DNA of 34,616 bases, from the NCBI GenBank assembly GCA_002722615.1, contig PBMQ01000020.1, positions 26,738-61,353 on the forward strand, in the 5' to 3' direction. Shown piece by piece: positions 1 to 8,431 of the stretch. How positions within the stretch are numbered: the stretch's first letter is position 1; every line of letters begins with the position of its first letter. The stretch is from Methanobacteriota archaeon (GTDB lineage: Archaea; Thermoplasmatota; Poseidoniia; Poseidoniales; Poseidoniaceae). The position numbers were made by a program, and so were the translations under genes. Below the pieces are notes generated by a model. The model had not been told where the DNA came from. It worked only from the letters and a program-made list of their open reading frames with translations, and ran no database searches.

Positions 1-59
1 TGCATGATTGCTGTTCTGGCGCCGTCCTCAATAATTTTGGTTGTGACTACATCAGCCAT
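1..59 (-). CDS. 5' end of a leftward ORF (MADVVTTKIIEDGARTAIMH...), runs off the left edge; probable virion protein
   Basis: ATG at 59-57 on the minus strand, open to the window edge, SD-like GGAGGACAAG just upstream. Confidence 0.6.
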   Translation of the reverse strand, partial: MADVVTTKIIEDGARTAIM

Positions 60-75
60 CTTGTCCTCCAGATAA

Positions 76-90
76 GGGGGCTATGCCCCC
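76..90. terminator. GC hairpin GGGGGC-TAT-GCCCCC between two leftward genes
   Basis: Perfect 6-bp stem, 3-nt loop; only a weak T tract, so attenuator or processing hairpin is equally possible. Confidence 0.4.
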
Positions 91-96
91 GTCAAT

Positions 97-579
97 TTAT
101 GATGCGTCTGAAGAACTGGATATGCCAAAAAACTTCAGGACAATGACTGTGTCGCCACCCGGATCGCCAGATAGAACAACCTCTACCTCGTCAGCCGTTG
201 CTGTGGCCGCAGTGGTTGTGCCACCGGACATTCCGAGAACGCCGTTGCAAGGGAAGAATCCCTTGAAGCCTGTAGAGTTGACAGCGGCAGAGATACCATC
301 GACAAAGCCATCTGTGTCTGCGTCAGTGCCAATATCGTTAAGGTTGACGGCATTAGCGGCGGCTGTAGTGACAACAACCGTGACACCCATAGGGAGGAAG
401 TTTGACGGGATACCAATGGCGGCTTCTTTACCTGTCGTCGCACCGTCAGCAACGGTAATCGTCGCCTCGTAGGTGGATAACGTCATAGTGCTGGTAATAG
501 AGCCAGTGGTGGAGTTTTTGGTGATGTCTGAGAACCCGTTTTCAGAACGGACGGGACCGTTGAATGTAGAATTAGCCAT
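97..579 (-). CDS. putative virion/head-associated protein (Thr/Ala/Val-rich)
   Basis: 160-aa ORF downstream of the major capsid gene; composition typical of decoration/head proteins. Confidence 0.55.
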   Translation of the reverse strand: MANSTFNGPVRSENGFSDITKNSTTGSITSTMTLSTYEATITVADGATTGKEAAIGIPSNFLPMGVTVVVTTAAANAVNLNDIGTDADTDGFVDGISAAVNSTGFKGFFPCNGVLGMSGGTTTAATATADEVEVVLSGDPGGDTVIVLKFFGISSSSDAS

Positions 580-608
580 GTGATTCTCCTGTCGTGGCTA
601 GTGTCTAA

Positions 609-624
609 TGTTCCATGTGGAACA
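609..624. promoter_or_regulatory. parS-like inverted repeat TGTTCCAtGTGGAACA
   Basis: 7-bp inverted arms; 15/16 identical to the palindrome TGTTCCACGTGGAACA. Confidence 0.5.
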
Positions 625-635
625 ATTAGTCAGGG

Positions 636-657
636 AAAAAGGGGGGCAAAGCCCCCC
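636..657 (-). terminator. Rho-independent terminator after the major capsid gene
   Basis: Minus strand reads GGGGGGC-TTT-GCCCCCC-TTTTT, directly downstream of the capsid stop codon. Confidence 0.8.
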
Positions 658-663
658 GACATT

Positions 664-1572
664 TTAGGAAGTTCCGGGCGAGCCGTAAATTCCGAGTGGA
701 TCAGACACACCGAACGAGTAACGAGCGCGGGCTTTGTAGCGCACGTTTCCTGTGTCGAAGTCTCCGTCCATTGAGGTTTCAAGCGCGGTGCGCTCAAAAT
801 GCTTCATGCCATTCGGTACATCGGTAATCAAGAAGAAGGCATTAGTATCGGTCAAGAAGTGATTGATCGAATATCCTTCTGGGATTGATCCGTTGTTGCG
901 AAGGGCGTTCAGGTCATTGTCAGATGTTCCGACTCGACCCTCAGTCTCAAGCAAGCGAGTTGCTACAAACTGAAGTGCGGGGGGAACGATTAGACGCCGA
1001 GGTCTAGCCGCGATCAGCAGTCCACGCTCATCGGTAAATGCGGCGATGTTAATCACAGCATCTTCCAGTGAGGTTTCATTCAGATCAGCCGCAGTAGCAA
1101 ACGTATTGGAGTTAGTTCCTCCGTTTACCAGCGGGTGAGCCGTGCTGAACAGGGTTACACCATCACCAGAGTTAAAGGTGTTGAACCCGTTGTTGAGAAG
1201 CGCCGCCGCCTTCACTTGCTTGGTATGAGCCATTGCTCTTGCAAGAGACTTTGTGTATCTTGCAGACAGTGAGTCATATAGATTGTCCTCCATTGCTTCT
1301 TCTGTAATACTGAAGCCGAGAGCAATCGTTTCGTGATTATACCTAGCAGTGAACGACTCTTGCGCCGAGTCATAGCTGATGGCCGCGCCTTCAGCTTTAA
1401 CTGGTGCGGCACCGAAGCCGGACAGCTTTACTTCTTCTTCAAACGAACGCTCAGATGATTCAGTTTCGTAAATCATCGTGTGCTCGTCCTCATACCGCTC
1501 ATACTCCATTCCAAACAAAGCGTTCAGACCGGGGAGCAGTTCTTTCAACATTTGTGCGCGTGAAATAGCCAT
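664..1572 (-). CDS. major capsid protein (Mu gpT-like)
   Basis: 302 aa; ALGFSITEEAMEDNLYDSLSARYTKSLARAMAHTKQVKAAALLNNGF and the GxTLFSTAHPL context are typical of gpT-like major head proteins; position fits. Confidence 0.85.
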   Translation of the reverse strand: MAISRAQMLKELLPGLNALFGMEYERYEDEHTMIYETESSERSFEEEVKLSGFGAAPVKAEGAAISYDSAQESFTARYNHETIALGFSITEEAMEDNLYDSLSARYTKSLARAMAHTKQVKAAALLNNGFNTFNSGDGVTLFSTAHPLVNGGTNSNTFATAADLNETSLEDAVINIAAFTDERGLLIAARPRRLIVPPALQFVATRLLETEGRVGTSDNDLNALRNNGSIPEGYSINHFLTDTNAFFLITDVPNGMKHFERTALETSMDGDFDTGNVRYKARARYSFGVSDPLGIYGSPGTS

Positions 1573-1585
1573 TTCCTAAGTCTCC

Positions 1586-2173
1586 TTAAACGCCGAGCTT
1601 GGTTTCGTAGGCATGGCTAAGTGGGAGGTACGTCACAATACAGTCGGTGAAAGCATCACCTACCGTGCTGTTAGGGCCGTCCACGAAGTCCACAATACGA
1701 AGCGGGAGCGTGTTGGTGGTTGCGACAGAGCCACCGTCAAGAGCATTCTTGCTCCTACCGATAGCAGTTGAGCCAGCAGTGCTGACAGCCGAGACGTTGT
1801 TACCCAGACCAGTCTGAGCAATTGCCTCGTCTCCCTGCATCTGGAACAACAGCTTGGGATCATCCACGACATAAGCCATGATGTCACTTGCCGCTGTTGA
1901 GGCAGGGAAGTATTGGTTAAAGGTTAACTGACCAGTACCGGGATCGGTGTAGGAAACGCCGACAAAGATGCCGACAGTGCCTGCCACGACAGCAGTCGTA
2001 ACCGCCGCCTTTTCCAAAGTACCAGCCGCAACCAGCTTGACGAAATCGCCATAAAAGATGTCCGTAGCATAACCACTAGCAATCTTGATATGGCGCACTT
2101 TTCCGGTGAAAGAACCAGAAGCACTAAGAGTGCCTACGGGTTCTGCACCCATCGGAGTAGCCGCTGTAGCCAT
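1586..2173 (-). CDS. putative head decoration/structural protein
   Basis: 195-aa ORF immediately upstream of the capsid gene. Confidence 0.6.
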   Translation of the reverse strand: MATAATPMGAEPVGTLSASGSFTGKVRHIKIASGYATDIFYGDFVKLVAAGTLEKAAVTTAVVAGTVGIFVGVSYTDPGTGQLTFNQYFPASTAASDIMAYVVDDPKLLFQMQGDEAIAQTGLGNNVSAVSTAGSTAIGRSKNALDGGSVATTNTLPLRIVDFVDGPNSTVGDAFTDCIVTYLPLSHAYETKLGV

Positions 2174-2224
2174 TTTAAGTCTCCAAACTTAGATTAAAGG
2201 CCAAAGCTCTCCGGTAAACCGGAG

Positions 2225-2677
2225 TCAACTTCGACCAAAGGTAGTCCGAGTTGACCGCTCAGGATTGAGAACGGGCATTCGGGGATCGTTTTGCTTTAAG
2301 AAGTTGTTATCAACAGACGCCATCTGATTGTTAGCGACATCTTCGTAGTATGCCTTTCTCTTCTCAGCCTCTGCTTCTGGCTGTTTACAGAGTAAAAGAC
2401 CACCTATTTCAATGTTGCCTTTGAATCGGGAATCTATATCAGACATAACCTCAAGCTCTGGATGATCTTCCTGCTTTACAGGCACCCATCCTTCCCTAAA
2501 CTTCTGGGAAACATTCGTAGCATCTGACTGGCCCAATGTGCTGGTGCGTACCCATCTAAACACCCAGCCGTCTTGAGGGGCTGGGGTCGGCAGTACGGAG
2601 GCCGGTATCCACGAATCGCTAGGTCTTGTCTCAACTTCTCTGGACTCTGCGTCCCTTTTAGTGCGCTGTTCTGCCAT
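2225..2677 (-). CDS. hypothetical head-module protein
   Basis: 150-aa ORF, end overlaps start of next gene (2677), co-directional. Confidence 0.6.
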   Translation of the reverse strand: MAEQRTKRDAESREVETRPSDSWIPASVLPTPAPQDGWVFRWVRTSTLGQSDATNVSQKFREGWVPVKQEDHPELEVMSDIDSRFKGNIEIGGLLLCKQPEAEAEKRKAYYEDVANNQMASVDNNFLKQNDPRMPVLNPERSTRTTFGRS

Positions 2678-3684
2678 TACTGAGCCTCCTTCATAAGCTG
2701 GTTGGCATACTGTTCAGGGGTTATACCCAGCCTCTTGGCTAGGCTTAGCTGAGTGCGAGTCAGCTTAACCTTGCGTGGCTTTGCACCGTTGTTCCGCGAG
2801 GAAGGCGCTGTGACCACGGGTGGACTTTTGGCAGAGACTTCGTCTTCACCAAAATATTCGGGAAACTTAGACCGCATGGTGCGATCAATTTCCTGAAAAT
2901 ACTCGTCAGAGTTGGGGTCGAAACCCTCATCCCTAACTAACCGCTCGTGGACGCCATACGCCAAAGCGGTCATATCTTTTTCTTGTCCGAACCATTGATT
3001 TTCTTGAGCCCATTTAGCCGCTTTTTCTGTCGGCTGTGGGGGCTCTTGAGGTTGCGGCTGTGGTTGTGGTTGCTGTTGGGCAGGTTGCTGAGGCGCTTGC
3101 ATTTGCGACTGTTGCCACTGCTTCCACTGCTCTCTGTTTTGAGAGAGTTGATTAAACTGCTGATCGGCAGAGCTAAACTCCGCCTGAGCACGGATCATAG
3201 CCTCTTGGGCTTCGACAACCTTATCCGTGTTTCCTTCTTCGTATGCTTGGCGATACTGACCCTTAGCTTGCTCCAGCGCCAAATTAGCTCGCTCTCGAAT
3301 CTGATGAACCAGATACTGCTCGCCCTCTTGGATGATCGCATGATACTTCTTGTTTTCGTCCGCATACTTCTGTGCCACTCGGACAGCTTCTTCCTGCATC
3401 TTTTCAGCGGCTTCGCGTTGCCGACGCTCCTCATGCTGTTGATAGCGGAGCTTGTTGATGCGTTTCTTAACCTTGTCGGAGTAACCCTCCAGTTCTTCTT
3501 CTTCACTGGGCTCCTCCTGCTTGGCTTCTTTTGCTGGAGGCCGTCTATCCTCCGGTGGTCGGTCATCTACAACCTCAACGTCTACGTCTTCAACAGGTAC
3601 TCCCTTGTCGTCAAACGTCGTCTTGACACCAAAAAACTTGTCCTCTGAGGACATGGTCTGCTCGTCTATCTGCTCTTCGCTCAT
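2677..3684 (-). CDS. putative scaffold-like protein
   Basis: 335 aa, acidic N-terminus, long charged/Gln-rich helical region, located between portal and capsid genes. Confidence 0.6.
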   Translation of the reverse strand: MSEEQIDEQTMSSEDKFFGVKTTFDDKGVPVEDVDVEVVDDRPPEDRRPPAKEAKQEEPSEEEELEGYSDKVKKRINKLRYQQHEERRQREAAEKMQEEAVRVAQKYADENKKYHAIIQEGEQYLVHQIRERANLALEQAKGQYRQAYEEGNTDKVVEAQEAMIRAQAEFSSADQQFNQLSQNREQWKQWQQSQMQAPQQPAQQQPQPQPQPQEPPQPTEKAAKWAQENQWFGQEKDMTALAYGVHERLVRDEGFDPNSDEYFQEIDRTMRSKFPEYFGEDEVSAKSPPVVTAPSSRNNGAKPRKVKLTRTQLSLAKRLGITPEQYANQLMKEAQ

Positions 3685-4079
3685 ACCTTCACTATCCCCC
3701 TCGGGTCTTCAACTACTGCTTCAACGCTGTCGTCATTGATCAGGCGAAACTCTTTGCCATGAACTTTAAATCGCGTCCCGCTATATGAGCGCATCAGCAC
3801 CCAATCTCCTTCTTCACACCACGGGCCGCTAGGAAAACGGGTTTTATCCCCGTAAGCGTCTGCGCCCATCTTCAGTACAAAACCGCAAACAGAACCAATT
3901 TCCTCTACTTGCATGGTTTCTCGTGCTTTTAGGATGCCCCCCTCCGTCATTTCTTCGGGTTCGGGGAGAGCGATGAGTAATTTGTAACCTTTAGGCTCAG
4001 GTAACTGCTTTGCAGTCTGAGTGTCTTCTTCAGTCATAATGTCCTTCCTGCACCAGAAGTGGGTGTCTGGTGTCACCAT
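3681..4079 (-). CDS. GroES-like co-chaperonin (Cpn10 family)
   Basis: 132 aa; PKGYKLLIALPEPEEMTEGGILKARETMQVEEIGSVCGFVLKMGADAY...PWCEEGDWVLMRSYSGTRFKVHGKEFRLINDDSVEAVVEDP matches the Cpn10 pattern with a mobile-loop-like segment. Confidence 0.8.
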   Translation of the reverse strand: MVTPDTHFWCRKDIMTEEDTQTAKQLPEPKGYKLLIALPEPEEMTEGGILKARETMQVEEIGSVCGFVLKMGADAYGDKTRFPSGPWCEEGDWVLMRSYSGTRFKVHGKEFRLINDDSVEAVVEDPRGIVKV

Positions 4080-4099
4080 GCGTTACTCTGTGTAACGAA

Positions 4100-4300
4100 T
4101 TACTCGCGCTCTATCCTTTCATCTAGGTCTAGTAGCGTGCGCTCTGCGTGGGCAAGGCCTTGAATGATGCCGACATTTCGGGAGTACTCATTCATGTCTT
4201 TACAACCGCCAACGGCGAGGTGATCTGTCACTTCGTTCATCTGGGTGCGGAGTTCAGCCTGTATTGCCTCCAGCAGGTTATTGCTTGCTTTCTTCGTCAT
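4100..4300 (-). CDS. hypothetical protein
   Basis: 66-aa ORF between portal and GroES genes; overlaps the portal 3' end. Confidence 0.5.
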   Translation of the reverse strand: MTKKASNNLLEAIQAELRTQMNEVTDHLAVGGCKDMNEYSRNVGIIQGLAHAERTLLDLDERIERE

Positions 4301-6731
4301 CTATGATGTCCTTCACCATATTGAAGCCAGCCTTGAAGCCCTCTATTTCTTGCTGAGAAGCCTCTTTGCTGTCTTGCATCGCAACCTTAGCCGCGATCTT
4401 TGCGCTTTCTAAGCGTTCCTCTTGATCCATCTTCTCCAGATCAATCATGGTTTTGGCTTCAGCTTTTTGTGCATCGACTTGGACTTTTGCCATGTCGGTT
4501 TGCGCCCTAGCCATAGCCTGCTGTTCCTTGAGCGCCAACTCTCGCTGTTGCATCTGAATAACAGGATCTTGCGACTGTTTGGCGTTTTGTTCTGCCTGCT
4601 CCATCATCTTGGCCTTGCCCGTAAGCTGTTCAGCCGCAGGCACTGCCAGTCTGGATATACGCAGTTCAATATCTTCGGGTAGCTTTTCGTCTGGACCGGG
4701 AAGCTCCATTCCCAATTCTTTCTCAATCTTAGACCTGTATAGAAACGCTACATGTTCTGCAATGTGCGCGGCAAAAGCGGCCTCTATGGCCTTTTTGTTG
4801 GGCGCCCGGGCGACCATCTTCATGATCTCTGGGTTTTGCATCGCCGCCATGTGGACTTGGATGTGGGCTTCGTGATCCTGATATATAAACGCCTTGACCG
4901 GCTCTCCGGTGATGATGTTCATATTTTCTGTAATAGGATCAGTTGGCTTAATGTCGTCCTCTGTTGGAACGATTTTGTCTGCGTCCTGAATGCCCAAGAC
5001 ATCTAACATCTGACGGTGAAGCAGTGGCAAGTCATACATCTGGGGTGCCTGAGCCGCCAACTGCAACGCCGCCTGATACTGCATGATCCTTTGAGCCATT
5101 GTGCCTGCGTTAGGATCGCTGACCGGAATAATGTCTACCCGATCATCAAAGTCCATCGGCAGTGCCTGCCCATCCTCATCTTCGTAGGGATAAACCTCTG
5201 GACCGTAGTCCCTGACAAGCTCTGCCAATATCTTTAGTTCTTTGGAGACTGCCGCGTGAACACGAGCCTGTACCGCGCTCATCACCTTCATCTCTCGCTC
5301 TAGAACTGCAAGCGTGGTGCCAACCGGCGCTTCGCCATTGATGTCTGAGGCTTTTACATCCGCCGCTGACGCAAATCGACGCCCCTCCTGAACAATGTCG
5401 CCCAGCAACTGGTAAAGGACGTTGCTCGGCTCCTTGTAAGGCAGGAACGTGATGTTGTCGCGGATTGCACCACCCGGAACGTCTACGTCTCGGAACTCTC
5501 CGGGCATGATGGGAGTGTCATCGCCCTTAATTCTGAGTCCCCGAGATTTCAATCCCCCCGGTAGGTTGGCAAGTGTTCCGGCGTCTACCAGCTGTCTCAG
5601 CAACGATGTTGCCGACTTGGATAGACCACCGATCATATGTACTAGGCCGAAGCCATAAAAGCCCAGACCGGGCAAATACTGGTAGTGAACATAGTGATCC
5701 CGCTTCATCTTCTTGGGGTCACTTTCATACCAGTTTCGTCGAATCGACAGGATTGTTCTTGATGACTTGTCAATGGTAACGACATAAGGCAAAGCAATGC
5801 CCGTGGTCTTGCCTCCGTCCTTGTCCTCAAACCCAATAAGGTCGATATCGACGTGCATCTCAAGCAGGGTATGGCGGTTGTCAAACTCGTAATTGTCCGA
5901 GTCTCCAGTCAGCCGATCATACTTCTGCTGTATCTCTGAAATATCCGGTGATGGAGCAGGCAAGTCTATGTCAGAATAAAACCCGCTTACCTGTAACTTC
6001 CTGATTTCATTGGAAGTTTTCTTCATTACATGCGTAGCACGCTCGCAGGTAGTCAGGTCTGATGCACCATAACTAACAACAAAATCCTCTGCTGGCACAA
6101 ACATGGCACAAGGTCTGCCCATGCTTGGGTCAAAGTACACCTTGCGGAATGCAGAGCCTGCAATCGACAGAGAAAACAACAGCTTCTCTGTCTCCGTTCG
6201 GTATTCCGTCATACGCTGGGTAATCAGGTAGTTGAGGTAGTTCTCAACTCTGTGCGCCTGCTTGGTCTTTTCGTCGTCTATCTTGCCGACGATAGTGGTC
6301 TTTACAGGCCCACTGGCAGGATATATCTCCTGTATCGTTTGTGCTTGAAAGCGGATAACCGCCTCGGACAGCATAGGGTGAAATACCCCGCAGGCTCCTT
6401 CCCACGGCGTAGACCTGTCCTCAAACTTTAGTCCTAACAAGTCAAGACCACGGACATAGGAGTCTTCCCAGTCTGCACGGCTCATCCGGTCAGCATCAAA
6501 CTGGGATACTAGCTCACTAGCAAGACTGTCTAGGTCTCGCTCATCCATGTACTCAGCAAGGTTAGAGCCATGCTCAACGCCCATGAGGGCAGGCATATTG
6601 GGATCAAAATCAATAATCATCCCGCCATCTTCGTCCATCAAGCTGACAGACTCGGGATTCTCGATAACGATCTCTAGCTCTTCTGCGGCCCCAGAAGGGG
6701 CGAAGGGCGTTGCTACGCGGTCAACAGCCAC
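4278..6731 (-). CDS. portal protein
   Basis: 817 aa; portal-type sequence (WEGACGVFHPMLSEAVIRFQAQTIQEIYPASGPVKT...), Gln/Ala-rich helical C-terminus, adjacent to TerL block. Confidence 0.85.
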   Translation of the reverse strand: MAVDRVATPFAPSGAAEELEIVIENPESVSLMDEDGGMIIDFDPNMPALMGVEHGSNLAEYMDERDLDSLASELVSQFDADRMSRADWEDSYVRGLDLLGLKFEDRSTPWEGACGVFHPMLSEAVIRFQAQTIQEIYPASGPVKTTIVGKIDDEKTKQAHRVENYLNYLITQRMTEYRTETEKLLFSLSIAGSAFRKVYFDPSMGRPCAMFVPAEDFVVSYGASDLTTCERATHVMKKTSNEIRKLQVSGFYSDIDLPAPSPDISEIQQKYDRLTGDSDNYEFDNRHTLLEMHVDIDLIGFEDKDGGKTTGIALPYVVTIDKSSRTILSIRRNWYESDPKKMKRDHYVHYQYLPGLGFYGFGLVHMIGGLSKSATSLLRQLVDAGTLANLPGGLKSRGLRIKGDDTPIMPGEFRDVDVPGGAIRDNITFLPYKEPSNVLYQLLGDIVQEGRRFASAADVKASDINGEAPVGTTLAVLEREMKVMSAVQARVHAAVSKELKILAELVRDYGPEVYPYEDEDGQALPMDFDDRVDIIPVSDPNAGTMAQRIMQYQAALQLAAQAPQMYDLPLLHRQMLDVLGIQDADKIVPTEDDIKPTDPITENMNIITGEPVKAFIYQDHEAHIQVHMAAMQNPEIMKMVARAPNKKAIEAAFAAHIAEHVAFLYRSKIEKELGMELPGPDEKLPEDIELRISRLAVPAAEQLTGKAKMMEQAEQNAKQSQDPVIQMQQRELALKEQQAMARAQTDMAKVQVDAQKAEAKTMIDLEKMDQEERLESAKIAAKVAMQDSKEASQQEIEGFKAGFNMVKDIIDDEESKQ

Positions 6732-7022
6732 TTAGCCTTTTCCGCCTCTCTTACCGCCCTTGGTGCTCATCTTGCTCATCACCTTGCCGCCTTTAAAGTA
6801 GCCCTTCGCCATCATCTTGTTGGCTACCTTTGTTTTTCCGCCGCCTGCCATCTTCCCTTGGCCGTCTGCGGCAAAATGCGGCACCTCTTGGCCCTTGTCG
6901 TTCGTGACCATTTTCATCTTGCCGCCTGCCTTCATACCCTTGGGCACCATCTTGCCGCCTGCCTTCATGCCCTTGGGCATCTTGCCGCCTCTACGATTCA
7001 TCTTGTTCTTCATCGTCCTCAC
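6732..7022 (-). CDS. Lys/Gly/Met-rich repeat protein
   Basis: 96 aa with tandem KGMKAGGKM repeats. Confidence 0.6.
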   Translation of the reverse strand: MRTMKNKMNRRGGKMPKGMKAGGKMVPKGMKAGGKMKMVTNDKGQEVPHFAADGQGKMAGGGKTKVANKMMAKGYFKGGKVMSKMSTKGGKRGGKG

Positions 7023-7689
7023 CTGCGTATAAGTTGTCGAATACTCTGTTTACGTCCAGCGTGTAGTCCAAATCCGACTTGGAGTAGTGGATGTGCTGTG
7101 ACGGCCTAAAATCTGGTGCGCCCTCTCCCGTTGACCACCATGCTGGGTGTGTCACCCGTACACGGTTGTTGGGTAGCGCCACAATATTGCCCGTCCACGG
7201 GCCTGCATCCAGAAGCTCCATCACATGGCTCTGCTTGTGTTGAGCAGGGTCATCAGCGATTTCGTTGTCTGTGTAGTCCACCGTGAACATGTACTTAGCA
7301 GGGTAGAACTCCCCGTCTATCTTGGCGATCCAAGGACACGGCGTTGCCCTTTCAAGGACATAAACGCTGTGCTCCCTAGATGAGCAGTCCCACGGCTGAG
7401 CCGCGTAGACCGGCATTGGCTCGGGCCACTCCACAAACGGGGTGTCTCCGACCAAAGCAGTGATAGGCATCCTTGCCCACATCGCGCCTCCGTGGACATT
7501 GGGATCGTCGTTGTCATAGGTTTCAGCGCCGGTAAATATCATCTGAAAGCTGAGACACCGACAAGGCATCGTTGTAACTGCAACCGCCATAGCATGTAGA
7601 AACTCGCCATGGTATTTGTCGTGGTTGTGTGTGTATTCGCGTCTTACCCAGCACTTAAAGTGCGGAATATTGCTTTGTAGGAATGCCAT
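6991..7689 (-). CDS. conserved-looking hypothetical protein
   Basis: 232-aa ORF, Trp/His-rich, co-directional. Confidence 0.65.
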   Translation of the reverse strand: MAFLQSNIPHFKCWVRREYTHNHDKYHGEFLHAMAVAVTTMPCRCLSFQMIFTGAETYDNDDPNVHGGAMWARMPITALVGDTPFVEWPEPMPVYAAQPWDCSSREHSVYVLERATPCPWIAKIDGEFYPAKYMFTVDYTDNEIADDPAQHKQSHVMELLDAGPWTGNIVALPNNRVRVTHPAWWSTGEGAPDFRPSQHIHYSKSDLDYTLDVNRVFDNLYAGEDDEEQDES

Positions 7690-8431
7690 CTTCTCCGTAA
7701 AACCTCCGTTCCCACGCCTTGTGCCGCTGGATCGGTATCTTGTAGTACGGCAAGAATCGCCCTATATAGATGCAAAACTTGTTCAACCAATGCAGAGGCA
7801 ACGGGAGTGGCCTAAGATAATCAATAAACAAGACCACCCTGACGTTGTCTGTCAGGTTGATCGCAAAATGCTCGTAGGTATCGTCGAACACAACGGCCTT
7901 GCCGTTCTTCCATCGATACTCCTTGCCCATCACAGACAACACGCATCCTTTTCCGTCTGTGGGTATATCTACACCAAGGTGCATTCTCAGCACCCCAGAC
8001 CACGGCCCCTCATGGGGTACAAGCATCTTGTTGGAGTCGAGGATGGAGAAGTAGGCCGAAACAAGGTTTTTGTCGCTATCAACAATCTCCATTGTTTTCG
8101 GAAACAACTCACAGTTCCGGTCAAAGCGCACATTGTTCGCCTTGAGAAAGAACATCCTCCACTTGTCGTCATTCGATATATAAACCTGTTCTGGGCTTAT
8201 ATCTTGGAACAACGGAAAGTCCTGCAATCGTTTTCTTACCTGATCAAACTCTCCGCGTATTAGGAAGTAATTTTCTTCCAGCTTCTGAGTGATCGGGAAA
8301 TCCTTGTTGTCAAAGTAAGCTGGGCCTCCTAGCTTGGAGAAACGCCTGAATACAGGGCGTAGCCTGTGCTCTATGTTATTAACAAAGTGATGCCAGCGAT
8401 TGAGGTCAGTAATAGTTTGCCACCCTTCCAT
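7655..8431 (-). CDS. aspartyl/asparaginyl beta-hydroxylase-like 2OG-Fe(II) dioxygenase
   Basis: PHEGPWSGVLRMHLGVDIP and VVFDDTYEHFAINLTDNVRVVLFIDYLRP match Asp_Arg_Hydrox motifs; start placed at MEGWQ (8431) rather than the longest ORF start (8632), which lies inside terL. Confidence 0.85.
   Translation of the reverse strand: MEGWQTITDLNRWHHFVNNIEHRLRPVFRRFSKLGGPAYFDNKDFPITQKLEENYFLIRGEFDQVRKRLQDFPLFQDISPEQVYISNDDKWRMFFLKANNVRFDRNCELFPKTMEIVDSDKNLVSAYFSILDSNKMLVPHEGPWSGVLRMHLGVDIPTDGKGCVLSVMGKEYRWKNGKAVVFDDTYEHFAINLTDNVRVVLFIDYLRPLPLPLHWLNKFCIYIGRFLPYYKIPIQRHKAWERRFYGEDGIPTKQYSAL

Noticed and set aside
2947-3648. 233-aa + strand Leu-rich ORF
   Set aside because: Antisense to the well-supported scaffold-like gene; its Leu/Arg-rich composition is the mirror of Gln/Glu/Lys codons.
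6900-6990. Tandem DNA repeats GCCGCCTGCCTTCATNCCCTTGGGCA
   Set aside because: As a DNA element this is explained by the coding repeat KGMKAGGKM.
7616-8263. 215-aa + strand ORF
   Set aside because: Antisense to the hydroxylase gene, which has clear family motifs.
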